Below are positions 20,466-32,335 of a stretch of DNA of 64,000 nt, piece by piece; positions within the stretch are counted from its first letter, which is position 1; every line of letters starts with the position of its first letter. The stretch comes from Ophioderma brevispina (taxonomy: Eukaryota; Echinodermata; Ophiuroidea; Amphilepidida; Ophiodermatidae): positions 1 to 64,000 of the forward strand of contig JAMKCH010011746.1 of assembly GCA_023653785.1 (NCBI GenBank), given 5' to 3'. The translations under genes were made by a program, and so were the position numbers. The notes under the pieces were generated by a model. That model saw only the letters and a list, made by a program, of their open reading frames with translations. It did not search any database and was not told the DNA's origin.

Positions 20466-20640
20466 CCAGTGGTGTAGCCAGGATTTTCATGTTGGGGGCC
20501 AGTGTCACATCTCAACTGACAGAAAATGGATGTGGTCCAGGGGCCCATCTTAGGGCCCCTGGTGGGGTCCAGGAGCAAAGCTCCAGTGGGGTTTGAGGGG
20601 TGAAGCCCCTGAAAAATTTGGGTTTTTATATGTTTTAAAT
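20466..20640 (+). mobile_element. hAT-like MITE fragment
   Basis: Starts CAGTGGTGTAGCCAGGATTT, the same end type as 4563-4749, followed by GGGGCC-rich sequence with an internal hairpin AGGGGCCC..GGGCCCCT near 20540-20560. The opposite end was not found. Confidence 0.5.
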
Positions 20641-20756
20641 GTCTTCTAAGGGCTAATTTTTGCACAATTTTGTAAAATTTACTTGTCGCACATTGACCAT
20701 TGATCTTTAAACTACTTGCCAGCAATCTGACCTGCAAGCGCCATGACCTGAATTCT

Positions 20757-21120
20757 GTAAAGACACTATCAGTGATTCATCCGGATGAGACAAAATATTT
20801 TAAATTTGCAGAAATAGCTTAAAAGTGAAGGATATATCTGTATAATCCTCATAAGTTATACTTTTTACAACTTAAGAATCGACAGAAAGGAAGAAAACGG
20901 CAGTCTTCAAAGATATGACTCTCCATTCAATTACGTGTTGTAGGAAAAGTCCGTTTGGACACTGACTAAAATATCCGATTTTGTACTTATTAGCTTGCTT
21001 CTGGCCTTATCATTTGCAGGGTATGTTAGGGTACCTGTACTTGTTACAGACATGCAAAAATCTGATTTTTTATGATTTTTTCAATTTTCTGATTTAGCAA
21101 ATCACTGATAGTGCCTTTAA
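20757..21120. mobile_element. Family J TTAA MITE, copy J2
   Basis: GTAAAGACACTATCAGTGAT to ATCACTGATAGTGCCTTTAA, collinear with J1 throughout. Confidence 0.8.
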
Positions 21121-21599
21121 ATGAACCGATGGGCTCATCTCAACTGATGCAGAGGGGCCTACTACCACCATTCCTCTTCCCTGTTCCCTGTCCCTTGTTT
21201 ATTGAAGACACTGTATCATCACTGGATGGTTTGTCAAGAGGCATCATTGGCAGGTATTTCTTATAACATCCCCCTTGAATTTGTTGCAAAATATGTTGTA
21301 TTTCAATTTTTGGAGGGTATTTGTAATTTTTTCCAGTTGAACTGCATGTGTTTTAGTTTCTGAGTTGAACTGACTGTGCTTTCTGGAGAGATACAAACAT
21401 AATTGCGCCCCCTCAGAGCTGCGGGTCAGATTCCAATAGTAACTGTCATTCATTTCATTGCTTGATCTCAGAGTGCTTGGGTTTCTCTTCAAGCTGTGAC
21501 CTACATCGCATATGCTATTTTGAAACATTTGTTCATCTCATATTTATGCTGTTTTTCTGAATGTCATAAAGAGAGTGTCCTGCCAAGAGAAATATTTAA

Positions 21600-21774
21600 C
21601 CCCCTGAGGTCTACTACCTTTTTACGGATATGCGCCTCACAAGCCGGGTAATCACGAAAAACGGTTTTCAAACAAGTAGTGCTTTAAAAAGCTAGGTGAT
21701 AGCAAAATCCGGGGACCGCCTATAATCTTATATTCTAATGAACAACAATACAATCGGCCGGTAGATCTCAGGGG
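21600..21774. mobile_element. Small TTAA element with CCCCTGAGGTCTAC ends
   Basis: 175 bp with inverted ends CCCCTGAGGTCTACTACC and CGGTAGATCTCAGGGG. The left flank is TTAA (21596-21599) and the right flank is TTCA, one base off. The CCC start and TTAA site suggest a piggyBac-like MITE. Confidence 0.6.
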
Positions 21775-22740
21775 TTCAGCATAGTGAAAACAAACCCATG
21801 CTAAAATCACTGCCACTTTGAAAACAAATTATGGGAACAGTTGCTCCCTGGCTCAAATTATTGGGTCGCATGTTGGTTGATCCTCGCAACAAAATGGAAT
21901 AAGATTTGCATTTAGGCGTTTGACTAGACTGTACCCCAGTCTCGGCTCTGTCTCTGGGTTTAGAGCGCACTTGGTTAAAGATAATGCTAAACTAAAAACT
22001 TGAGGACTTTTCAGCTTATACCATCCCCGCCAACCAACTTGTCCACAGAACGTGAATTGCACAGGGCTCCTGGAATTAACACCTGGTAGGGAGTAGCCCT
22101 CCGAGACTGTACGAATCTGTAGGGAAACTGTCTCCAGCAGTATCGATTCACAAGTAACGTGACCGCATTGCCTTGCGCACATCTCGGTTAATTTTGAATG
22201 CTAACCCGGGGACCATGGATACGACCACAACAGGTGGTATCAATGGCACGCGACTTATAGGTCTCATTTATCGATTACGCGACCGCAGCTACTTGAATAG
22301 CAGCTAATAGCTCCTTTAATAAGTTTTGACAGTGCATGAATTATGCAGAATACAGTTTTCACTTTCGTGCTTTGTGATATCATTTATGTGTACATATATT
22401 GTTTCCAAGCACCTATCAGAGTGCCCAAGTATGGAAAATAAACAATAACAATAAAATAAAAAAGACGGGGAAGGAGAAGCTGAGAAATCAGAAATTGGAC
22501 TTGTGATTTCTTCCTCGTTTTATGTTTGTTTGTTTGTTGGTTGGTTGTAGTATTTTCCTATTGAGGATGGGCTGATCATTCTGAAAATAAATAGGTATAA
22601 ACCTAGAGCCCGCTGCGCCCGGTAAAAGCCATCGTGTCAGGGGGAAATTCTCCCCCTCCCAGGTGTCAGACCACTGCCGAGCTGAAAACCGTAACCCATT
22701 TCTAAGGGTAATTTTGCCGAAAATAGGTGCCAACTAGTGC
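21775..22740. other. Unrecognised, relatively CpG-rich stretch
   Basis: Open frames at 21853-22182 (minus, 109 codons) and 22488-22733 (minus, 81 codons) have no domain I recognise. Near 22432 there is GAAAATAAACAATAACAATAA, like the tail of a retroelement or a polyadenylation region. I cannot assign a gene. Confidence 0.3.
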
Positions 22741-22984
22741 ATCTCCACCATGTGTGACCTTCGACCTATGTGTGTGACCTTTGACCACAGACTTGTTCTG
22801 TGCCCAGGTCAGTAGTTCTATGCAAATTGACCTCTAGATGATATTTGACCTTTTGGGTGGGTCTAAGACCCTGATAACAAACGTCAGACTGTCCTCCCCC
22901 CTACCTTCATGCTAAATATTAGACCCATTAGCCAACCCCCCCCCAACACTCCCACCTTGGAAGCGACGCGTGTGTAAGGCTAGG

Positions 22985-23260
22985 CTGTTTAGACCCCCTA
23001 TCCTTGTCACCCAAACACCCCATATTTTTTTAAATTTCACCCAATGACCCCATATTTTGTGAAAATTTACCACTGTCACCCAAAGACCCCTATTTTGGAG
23101 AAAAATAAAATCTCACCCAAAGACCCCATTTCGGGAAAATTTTGCATATTTGTCACTCGGAAAACCCCTATTTTGGGGTAATTTGGCTATCTCTCACCCA
23201 AAGGCCTCTATTTCTTTCAGTCCTCTGTCACCGAATGCCCTTGGGTTTGGAAGCACGAGC
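22985..23260 (+). repeat. Degenerate ~38-bp minisatellite CACCCAAAGACCCC..
   Basis: Six or more units of CACCCAAAGACCCC followed by TATTTTGG and an A-rich spacer, at about 23006, 23038, 23077, 23117, 23155 and 23197. Flanking AGGCTAGGCTGTTTAG and GAGCCTAACACC suggest it is the core of one dispersed element. Confidence 0.6.
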
Positions 23261-24800
23261 CTAACACCCATATCCATGTGAGTGCCCCCCCTCCACCCGG
23301 TGTTAGGCCATATGTCAAAGTATAACGAATTGCATAGCCGGACAGACAGGCAGATCTGTTTTTAGTAATATAGATATCTGAGGATTTTTGATACAAGCAA
23401 TGATAAAATTGTCTTCATCAAGCTTCATTTAAGATGCATGAGGCGCAGGTTAATGAAATGCAAATAAAATTAGAATGGAGATCTTATTCAATTAGTGACA
23501 AACTATCAAAATAAAAATGATTTATAAAAATATGAGCAATAAATGTACACGACAAGGGTTTCCGGATATTTGATTCAGTGATAATAATAATAATACATAA
23601 CACTACTAGTACTCTTATATTTGATTAGAGTTTCAATAAAAATGCATCATCATAAAGTCAAATAAAACATTAAACCGAGAAATCGTGACTTGGGAGGCCA
23701 AACACCTGCCTAAGCCAAACCACAATGGGCGCGTGCGACAACCCCCATGGCGATGGCCCAGGTGGCTATCAACAGCCGCTCAGTCAGTTCCCAGGGCCCC
23801 GTTTTAAATCTTGCGCAAAAAATAAGCCATCACACTGATTGGTCTGGCTAAGTGTCGCTTACGCACATACGACACGTCGAGAGACAGTGCGAGTATACCA
23901 CAACCATGTGTTTTGACTAATGTTTGTGGCGGAGTACTTCCCCCGACCTCGGGGGAGATTGGAGACGTTTTCCCTACAGATTCGGAGGGTCCACGGATAT
24001 GGGTTGAAGAGTCTAGTGTAATTTTCAGTCGCTTAGCGTTTTCATCACCGTGGACCCGAGGGAGGGTCTAGCGTTTGACCAACATTTGCCTAAATTTGGG
24101 CCATATTTCAATTGGGCAATTTTTGCATGAATTTGGTCCCATTCAGCAAATGTTAAAGCATGTCACAGGAATTTTGCTGCCTGGGTCAATTGCCTTGGTA
24201 TGCCCTGGTGGAATGTCCCTGATGTCTAGAATGTACATCGCTAGTGAGTTTGCGAAAAAAATAAATATTTTGTCACAGGTACTATCCTCATAACTGCTAC
24301 ATACAGTTCAGCTGTCGTTAATTCATCTAGTAACAGTGCAGTGGTACCAAGGCAGTCAATTCAGAGGGGGCAAAATTCCCAAGTTGTCCTACCGTCCGAC
24401 AGGCAGACCGACCGACCAACCCACCCACCCACCATTGAAAATATTCTACCGTCCAATTACAAAGTGTTCATAAAAAAGTTCCATGTAGAAAAAATATAAT
24501 GACGTAAGGTTTTCAACAGTTTTCTTAGGAATTAATGACATATCCCCCTCTCTGAGTTTCAGTTCTCTGTCTTGCTTCTCTCTTTTATGGTTTTTGATGG
24601 ATGTTTTTTTCTTCTCATGATGGAACTTAGATATGAAACGTTTCCTCAAATTTGTGCTTTTTCGGTGAGTGTAAATATTGCACATTGCACTGAACTAGCT
24701 TTAAATTAACTGTTCAGTACTAAAAACGTAGCACGCGCCCTCTTTAACACATTATGCATATGATGCTGTAAAGAGGCAGTTGCTTAACAGTGACAAGGGT
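23261..24800. other. No gene seen; short CpG-rich patch
   Basis: 23700-24060 is richer in CpG than its surroundings. An open frame at 24075-24293 has no recognised domain. A CCGACCGACCAACCCACCC simple repeat sits at 24408-24432. Confidence 0.35.
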
Positions 24801-24806
24801 GTAAAC

Positions 24807-24870
24807 AACACCTGTTAGGAATGTTGGCAGCTGTCCAAGAATGTGTGCTAAGCAGCTGTTACTACACAAC
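24807..24870 (+). repeat. Isolated unit of the 94-bp minisatellite
   Basis: AATGTTGGCAGCTGTCCAAG, then AATGTGTGCTAAGCAGCTGTTAC, matches the repeat unit of 27005-27470, 2.2 kb away. Confidence 0.7.
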
Positions 24871-24879
24871 CAATTTCTT

Positions 24880-25500
24880 CATGGGAGTACCTTTTAAGTA
24901 GCCACGGAGTACCCACCCGCATGGTACCACATCGCCGGCCGCAAAAGTGGGGGTAATCATCAACCTAGGTACACACGCAGTAGTTTAACCACTAGTCACC
25001 CCATGCGGGAGAGGTTTGAGCTCTATGTGATTATTTTAGTGATTTTATCCATTATTTAACATTTTGGTCACATATGTTATATGTTTTTACACAAAATGTC
25101 ATATATAGGGGTTTTTAGTGATGCTCAACTTAAATATAGATGTTACTAAGCTTGAACATGGTCGCAGAAAGCTGTAAATAAACAAGGAATGTTTGGGCGC
25201 CTCTGTGTTCTCAAAGTGTGCCTATAGGCAGCCGGAGGGGAAGTACCTGTGAAGGTACTCCTGTGGAGTAGCTACAGATGGTACTACGTTCTGATGGCAT
25301 ACATGCGGGTACCAGTGTCAGTCACTAGCAGGCAACTGACACGACACGAGGATGGGGTACTGCTAGTAAACACACCTATGCTATCCACCCAGTGCTTGTG
25401 TACTTAGCAAGTACTTAGTTGTAGTACTGCATCAATAATGCATCAAGGGGGTACATTTGGAGTAGAAGCTTAGAGTACCATGGAGTTAGCCTAAAGCTCT
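24880..25500. repeat. GTAC-rich region with diffuse inverted repeats
   Basis: More than a dozen GTAC tetramers, with related blocks on opposite strands: AGTAGCCACGGAGTACC near 24898 versus the complement of GGTACTCCTGTGGAGTAGC near 25252, and ACCCGCATGGTACC versus CATGCGGGTACC. No gene. Confidence 0.4.
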
Positions 25501-26300
25501 GGAGCCCATAACCCCCGCAGGCGCGCGCAAGTGGCTGTAAGCCTTGCTATTAACTCTAAACCGGGGACAGTCTGATCATTACAGTCCACGGTAAGGGTAT
25601 TTAGCCGGCTGACTTCGTTTTCAGTTTGTAGACTTATGGACCCATCTTTTTCACATCTGCGAGGGAAAATTGCAAATATTAATTATTAAAAGAACAATAT
25701 ACAGATGTTGTAATCTAAAAAGGAATTTTATTATGGGAATGAAGAATAAAAAGCCAATTTTGGAAAAAATAAAGATTGATGACGTCACGGCATTGATGGT
25801 TTAGTATTTTGCTTCGGGGGACCCATTCAGGTTAAAAATGACGAGTATCCCTACATTGGAAAAAACAACCGATTATCGTAATCGTACGTCGGTTTTTGAA
25901 TCAGTAAGGAAAAGGTAACTTTTGTACTGTTTAGACATATAAACTGGTTGTCTTTTGGAAACAAATAAAGCATTGGGCAGAGGGCCTTTATGTACAGACC
26001 TTGATTAACATAGTCGGATATATATATAATCGGTCGCCCCGAAGAGCAAAACTGAATACATGATACCTGACACGGACCTGGTACCTGACACGTGAACCAA
26101 CCTATTCATCTCGAATTACCGTTTATAACTACAATACGGCACAACAGCAAGCATTCTGTTGTATCTCCGTTTGTCACAAGAGTAACGATCAAGATGTGGA
26201 CTACTGTAGTAAAGACTCGTTTCAATGCATTTTAAGGAGTAGTTAGAGTAAAGACCACCTTTCGAACCTAACACCTCAAGATGAATCTATAGCTCTTCTA
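25501..26300. other. No gene seen
   Basis: AT-rich with scattered CpG. No open frame or repeat recognised. Confidence 0.35.
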
Positions 26301-26306
26301 CCGAAC

Positions 26307-26402
26307 CTGCTTGATATAGCTCCAGTCGGTAGGCGTCGTTGCATTGTAATACGAAGGTCGCAGGTTCGAATCTTGCCAAGCGCACATGGGGTTTTTTTTT
26401 TT
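26307..26402 (+). tRNA. tRNA-like sequence or tRNA-derived SINE head, probably not functional
   Basis: An A-box-like TAGCTCCAGTCGG (26317-26329) and a perfect B box GGTTCGAATC (26363-26372) are spaced as in a tRNA gene, and a T11 run (26392-26402) follows as a Pol III terminator. The T arm pairs GCAGG with CTTGC, and the 3' acceptor half CAAGC can pair with GCTTG at 26309-26313. The anticodon stem has mismatches and the acceptor stem is offset, so a decayed tRNA or SINE head is more likely than a working gene. Confidence 0.45.
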
Positions 26403-27004
26403 CAACAACTATCGGCGATGGCCATCTCCTAAGGGAAAGATTAATAAATATATTATATTTTCAATGCAGTTCAAGTCATAGTGTGGTACTTTTCAATGAA
26501 ACGTAACTTACCAGCATCGGGGTAGGTAAGGTAGGTGTAAGCTAGCTATGATCTGTAATTGTTTTTTTTTCAACATGTTCAAATTCAACTCAATGCCAAA
26601 CTAAATGCTCATTAGTGATAGCCATGATGAAAACAGTAATAGTGCCGGGTCATGTCAAGCATGAATTGAAACATTATAACTTGCATGCAATCAACATGGG
26701 GTTCCGAATTTGACACCCTCAACTTTGTTAACATCCAGATTTCAGGTGATGAATTTCAGCTGTGCTTTTAATTGGTTTTGTTATTGAATGTACACAAACT
26801 CCAGAACTTCCCCTGCAAAAGTTAATCTCTATCAAACATAATACCCTTGAACTACCGCCATGGCTACAGAGCTATGCGATCTGTAACCATGCGCACCGAT
26901 ACACCTAATACCAAAACAGCCCTTTTATAATTATTATACCCCCCAACCATTGCACTTCCTGGGTTTAACCTTGAGTAGGAATCTTGCTGTGTACCTGAGT
27001 ACGT
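26403..27004. other. No gene seen
   Basis: Sequence right of the tRNA-like unit; it could hold the body of a SINE, but no second copy is present to test this. Confidence 0.3.
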
Positions 27005-27470
27005 TGAGTGGTGGTGCAAAGGTCCTGAACCTGGGGCTTAAATGTTGGCAGCTGTCCAAGAATGTGCTATACAGCTGTTACCACCTGGACTACTATGTGT
27101 GTGTGGGTGTAAAGGTCCTGACCTGGGGCTTAGAATTTTTGCAGTTTTTGTCCATAATATGTGCTATGCCGCTGTTACCACCTGGATACATGGAGTGTGT
27201 GTGGTGCAAGGTCCTGACCTGGGGCTTACATGTTGGCAGCTTTTCCAATAATGTGTTCTGTGCAGTGTTACCACCTGGAGTACTATGGTGTGTGTGGTGC
27301 AAAGGTCCTGACACTGGGTGGTGTGTAGAATGTTGGCAGTTGTCCAAGAATGTGCTATACAGCTGTTACCACCTGGACGTTTTTTTAAACTATGAGTTGT
27401 GTGGGGAAAGCGTCCTGACTGGGTGGGGCTAGAATAGTTGGCAGTGCCAAGAATGTGTGATTTGAAGAGT
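27005..27470 (+). repeat. 94-bp minisatellite, about five units
   Basis: GGTCCTGACCTGGGGCTTA-type starts at 27021, 27114, 27210 and 27304, with a decayed one near 27411. Each is followed by ATGTTGGCAGCTGTCCAAGA and GCTGTTACCACCTGGA. Periods are 93-107 bp. The 160-codon plus frame 26950-27432 and the minus frame 27093-27347 exist only because the unit lacks stops in some phases. Confidence 0.85.
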
Positions 27471-28679
27471 TACCTTCCAGTATTCAAGGACACATGATAC
27501 ATGATAAAAAAGTGAAAAGTAATTTTTAATCTTTTAAATTTGATTTCAATCAAAATTTTGGGACACCCTGTAGAACATAAGCATCCATGAGATCATGATT
27601 TTTCAAACTTTGTTTAAGCCTTTTAAACCTCTGCCCTATTTGCAACCACCCAACTATACTACCTATAGTTCTACTGGGAATATTTCAAGTATTTGGTTTA
27701 CATTGTGCGTTACAAATATTCCTTCGCCTATGTGCATGAATTGAGCATTGAGCCCCAAAAGTAAATGCCTTGTATTCTAAGTAGTCATATTCTAGTTGAC
27801 CTCCTTGGCAATATCTTGATCAATGGGAGCAGCCTAATTTTGGCGAGGAGTAACTTTCTTCTTAATGCGGATGCCAGTGGCTGCGAACTGAGATGTATAT
27901 AGTCATCTCATATTAAATGGACAATTAATTCATTATGATGATCATTTCATCTGTTCGTGCCCTAGTTTCTGAACCCAATGCCTGAATTTCAATTGATTCT
28001 AGTACTCTGTTGCAATATATTGAGTTTTGTGATTCGTTGCAAATGATCCCATTGAACGGGTTCGGTCCTGGACTGGTAAACATTTTTGGTGATCCTGTCC
28101 TTCAAGACCATCTGATGAAAGAATTTTTCTCTCTATATATGATCGTGGCCCCATACGACAGGATCGCTACTTTTTTATTTTTGTGTATGGAATACTCTTG
28201 ACCAAATAGGTATAAAAGCCCATATTTGATCTTGGTTACAGGCGTCGAATGAACGGATTTCCCTTACGTAAACAGAGCTGTGACGTAAACGAGCAAGATT
28301 AAACTAATTAACCTCAATTGGATTTCGCCTCTTTCGTTCAGTGTGGATGAGCATAGATTTCATAGCCGAAATGGGCCGTCTTTCGGAAAAACAAAATTAA
28401 AATTTGATGAGAATGAAAACGGCGATTTGGAGAATGGAATTGAGCACAAAAGTTGGCAGATTTACACCCAAATACCTTCCATTTATGCGGCGTAAAGCAC
28501 CACAGACTGCAGCACATACAGTGATTACCATATATCGTGTACAGAGCACATACCGTGTCATGACTGTGTGATCGCTATACGTAACTTCTGCCACATGCTG
28601 TACTATTATATTTGAGCATGTTGCAAGAGTTAAATTTAGCGAACGATACGAAATACATCAGGGATTATTGGCATCGCTT
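27471..28679. other. No gene seen
   Basis: Unrecognised AT-rich sequence. The short frames at 28010-28201 and 28397-28594 have no domain. Confidence 0.35.
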
Positions 28680-28892
28680 GATCAGCAGTCCTGTAGGCCA
28701 CTGTGCTATAGTTTCTGTCCGTTTACAGACAGAAAACACAAAATTGCAAATTTCTTACAGATACGGCCGAATTTGTACAGAAGATTTGGTACACATGGAT
28801 TACTAAGGCTAACGGTTCAGATGATATAAAAATCTCAACTTTCTTGAGGTAAGTCGGGGGGACGAGGTTGTGGATCACGAATGCCCCCTTAA
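28680..28892 (+). mobile_element. Family B fragment B4
   Basis: Matches the right two thirds of B3 (TTTACAGACAGAAAACAC, TTCTTACAGATAC, CTAAGGCTAACGGTTCAG) and ends ATCACGAATGCCCCCTTAA. Confidence 0.65.
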
Positions 28893-29339
28893 GAACTCAT
28901 TGTAAATGGAGTAACTGTGGCATAGGCTACACCTTAAGTAAAATTCTGACTGTGTGATTGTAAAAATGTACACACTAAAAATGAAACCAAACACTTCAAC
29001 AGTAAGATAACACTAAAATAAACATGTTTATAGTGGACTTTATAGCAACTAAACACATTACTACACTTACAAAGTGCTACAGTGGAATGCATTAAAGCAT
29101 CCCTTAGGTAAATAGTCTTACTATACTTTGATTACCACCAAATAGGCAGGAATCATAACAATGTGAACTGATACAGAATAATGTAGGCACAAGGCAACGC
29201 AAGAGACGCAGTGTGTATATTTTGCGTGGCACGCATGATTTGTGCAAACGCTTGAGTACATTTGGTTTACTTTTATTCGCGGGATGATAAAAAACGGAAT
29301 AATTCCTGTATATTGTAATCAAAGTATAACAGAGCAGAT
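28893..29339. other. No gene seen
   Basis: AT-rich, no repeat recognised. The minus frame 29104-29373 (89 codons) has no recognised domain and runs into K3. Confidence 0.35.
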
Positions 29340-29632
29340 CCAGAGGATGTTTTGAATTAATCCCACAATGCATTGTATATGTGCCTATACTGTACTACAC
29401 TAAACACATGTCAGTACTTAGGAATAAAGTGTTCAAGAAGTTTAAGGACCACAAAACATTTTATGATCATGTAAAAAATTCCCAAGTACTATAGCACCTT
29501 GTGGGCTAAAATGAATGTAAAAGTCATGGTTTTTATGTGTTAAGAATAGGATTTTTAAGGGATCACATTACCTTATTGAAGTGAAATTTCCCAAGACCGG
29601 TGCATTGTGGGATGGACTCAATACACTATCTG
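29340..29632 (+). mobile_element. Family K MITE (hAT-like), copy K3
   Basis: 293 bp. Ends CCAGAGGATGTTTTGAAT and GACTCAATACACTATCTG. The flanks GAGCAGAT (29332-29339) and GAGGAGAT (29633-29640) match at 7 of 8 bases, a probable hAT-length duplication. Confidence 0.7.
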
Positions 29633-29647
29633 GAGGAGATGCAATTG

Positions 29648-30001
29648 TTAAAGGTCCATGGCCCGATCGCTAATAGCCTCGTCCCCAGAAGCCCCAGATT
29701 TTACCGGAAGTGGTCAACATTTTGATATCAGAAGAAAGCTACTATTTTTCGCATTTACCCTGTGAAATCTTAGGGCCAAAGGATGTTTGGTTTGGAAGTT
29801 ATGAGCGAAAATGTACCCCAATTTGGTCAACCAATATTAATTTTACACATTACTCTATGGGGCTTACAAAATCACGTTTTTAGCTCTCACATGAAAATGG
29901 GATGAATATCGGCGCGAAACTTTACAGATGGGGTTTTGGGGTGAAGGCCAATCTATCAAGATGCAAACTTCATATCCTTAAATCGGACCATCCCCCTTTA
30001 A
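29648..30001 (+). mobile_element. Family I TTAA MITE, copy I1
   Basis: 354 bp, TTAAAGGTCCATGGCCCGAT to AATCGGACCATCCCCCTTTAA. Best-preserved member. Other copies are I2-I5 and fragments at 16643, 33425 and possibly 44030. Confidence 0.85.
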
Positions 30002-30509
30002 TGAGCGGACCTTAAGTGAATTCAAACATCATCTTATGAGCTATACAAACTGTGAAAAATTAACCAACAGAAATATCTGACTGTAGATACAGTGCCATGA
30101 CACAGCGGGATAGAAGCGAGAAGAAGTACATTCCCCCCCGTGTCCATTTGATAGTTTCGTGACTAATTATACCATGGGCTTGTTAGTTGACCGCTAAGTT
30201 GTCTTTCTTCTCAAAATCGTGAAAAGTACCGGGAAATGGTGTTTGGCGTCAATTTGCGGTGTCATTTGATCTAAGTTGGGCGATAATAACTAGTGGCATG
30301 GTGTGTTAAGGGTATGTTTGCTTCAGGGAAATGTATTTCTGGGTTGTGGTTGTCCTGAATTTTATTGCTGTAGTTTGGGATGATTTGTGATAGTATCTCT
30401 ATCCAGCCGATACGCAGCGATAATTCAAGAGAATTAAAAGAAAATGTGTGAAAGTGCATTTTTAGCTTATATAAATCAAGATAATATGTATCAATGCCAT
30501 TAACTACTT
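30002..30509. other. No gene seen
   Basis: No recognised feature; the minus frame 30271-30525 lacks a domain. Confidence 0.35.
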
Positions 30510-30622
30510 TAAATGTTAGGAGCAAAAATGTTTAGAAACATCTATGCCAGTAACAAATACCAAAATACAAATTTTGACATTATTTTATGTTTCTGTTCAG
30601 CAAATCCTGCTTATCCCTTTAA
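30510..30622 (-). mobile_element. Family E fragment E5
   Basis: Reverse-oriented terminal segment (CCAGTAACAAATACCAAAAT, GCAAATCCTGCTTATCCCT plus TTAA), corresponding to the first ~110 bp of E. Confidence 0.6.
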
Positions 30623-30739
30623 GTGTGAAGAACGAGGGCAGAGAGCCAAGTTACTCCAAAAATAGTGGTATCAGTGGTACTGATTTGTCGCAAAGAGAAT
30701 ATCTGTTCAGATCCAAGGCATGAGGCACACTATCTTGTC

Positions 30740-30860
30740 CCCAGGGACCTATGGACCAAGCTAAGGTCATAGGTGCACCTTAGAGACATGTGTGTTGTGG
30801 GTAGGGTTGACGGTCAAATACAAGCTTCAAGGTTCATCAGAGGTCAACTTGCACAAAGAG
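30740..30860 (+). repeat. Relict of the AGGTCA minisatellite
   Basis: AAGGTCATAGGTGCACCTTA and CATCAGAGGTCAACTTGCAC match single-unit words of the 8310-9140 array in the same order. Confidence 0.4.
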
Positions 30861-31217
30861 TGAAGGAAGAATTGTTGAAGATACACAGACCTCGATATTA
30901 ACTTCTAGATGCTGAGCGCCAGTGCAAAAAGCTGTAACCATCTTTTGCCGCAGTGTGGTACTTATTTACATAGTGTGGTGTACCAATTAATTCATATATT
31001 TCCCTGATTTCCATAATCTGGTGTACCAATTCATACATTCACTCATTGCATAAATCGATGTTACGATTCCCAGGCCAACAGGTCATAGCGCATGAATGTG
31101 TGAGTTTTCAAATGGATGACCGAATGAATATTATAATTTTAAAAAAACTGTTACAGTGCCGCTATTCGCACCGTGGGCATTATGTCATCTGCTTTATTAG
31201 TACCGATTGTTCCATAT

Positions 31218-31953
31218 AAAACACCCCGGAGGCGGTGCATTTTCAAAAGGGAGGGCCTTTATTACAGTCAAAAAATGGAAGTAACAAATCTGCAAAAAAT
31301 CATCTACACACGTATTTTCGCTGATTACCAATAATACAAATTGGAACGAGCAGGGGTACGCTGTTTTCGCACCTACCGAGGTCAAAGTTCCATACTAATT
31401 AAATTTCTATTACAACTGTGCAAAAACTAGTGATTATGATTGGGATACGACAGTCCAGGCCATTAAATCATGTGATTAGGTACGCTAAATCATTTTCTTG
31501 AATTGTTTTATTTAAAAAATCGGAGGGGGGGGGGCATTTTTAGAGCAGGGGCATTTATTACGAACAAACACGGCCGTAATTTCCTAATGTAAACACCCCG
31601 GAGGCGGTGCATTTTTCAAAAGGGAGGGCGTTATTTACAGTCAAAAATGGAAAGATATCCAACCCAAATCCTGCAAAAATATCTTACCACGCTATTTGCG
31701 GATTACCAATATTACCCAAATGACGAGCAGGGGGACGCTGTTTTCGACCTCCCGAGGTTCACAGTTCATACTAATAAACTATTACAACTGTGCACAACAG
31801 CAATTATGATATGGATTACAGCAGTCCCGGCCATTAAATCATGTGATTTAGGACGCCTAAAATCATTGCTTGAATGTTTATTCAAAAATCGTAGGGGGGG
31901 CATTTATTAAAAGACAATAAACAAAATAACCAAAAAAGAACAAATTAAATTTT

Positions 31954-31991
<38 letters not shown>

Positions 31992-32335
31992 AAACCAGGA
32001 GGCGGTGCATTTTTCAAAAGGGAGGGCGTTTAGTACAGTACAAAAATGGAAAGTAAACAAATCGCAAAAATAATCCTTACCACACGCTTATTTTCGCTGA
32101 TACCAATATAGCAAATGAACGAGCAGGGGGACGCGTTTTCGCACTCCCGAGGTCAAGTTGCATACTTAATTAAACTATTAACAGACAACAGTATTATGAT
32201 ATGGATTACGAACCGTCCCGGCCATTAATCATGGGATTTAGGAAGCTTAACTCATTTTATTGAATTGTTTTATTCAAAAATCGTAGGGGGCGGTTATTAG
32301 AACAGGGCATTTATTAGGAACAACACGGCATAGGA
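31218..32335 (+). repeat. ~370-bp unit repeated three times in tandem
   Basis: Unit starts at about 31218, 31592 and 31990, each with CCGGAGGCGGTGCATTTT (or AGGAGGCGGTGCATTTT) then AAAAGGGAGGGC. Each continues through GAACGAGCAGGGG, GCCATTAAATCATG and an end rich in GGGGGGGCATT. Copy 2 is shortened at its 3' end and followed by a 32-T run (31956-31987). The open frame 31647-31910 lies in copy 2 and is closed in the others. Confidence 0.85.

Noticed and set aside
26505..26550. U1 snRNA-like 5' end near AACTTACCAGCA
   Set aside because: Only a few bases match and the rest of U1 is absent.
26950..27432. 160-codon open frame
   Set aside because: It lies on a 94-bp minisatellite whose period is not constant or a multiple of three, and the product shows only repeat-derived blocks.
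28010..28201. 63-codon frame as a small gene
   Set aside because: No splice signals, domain or composition bias separating it from background.
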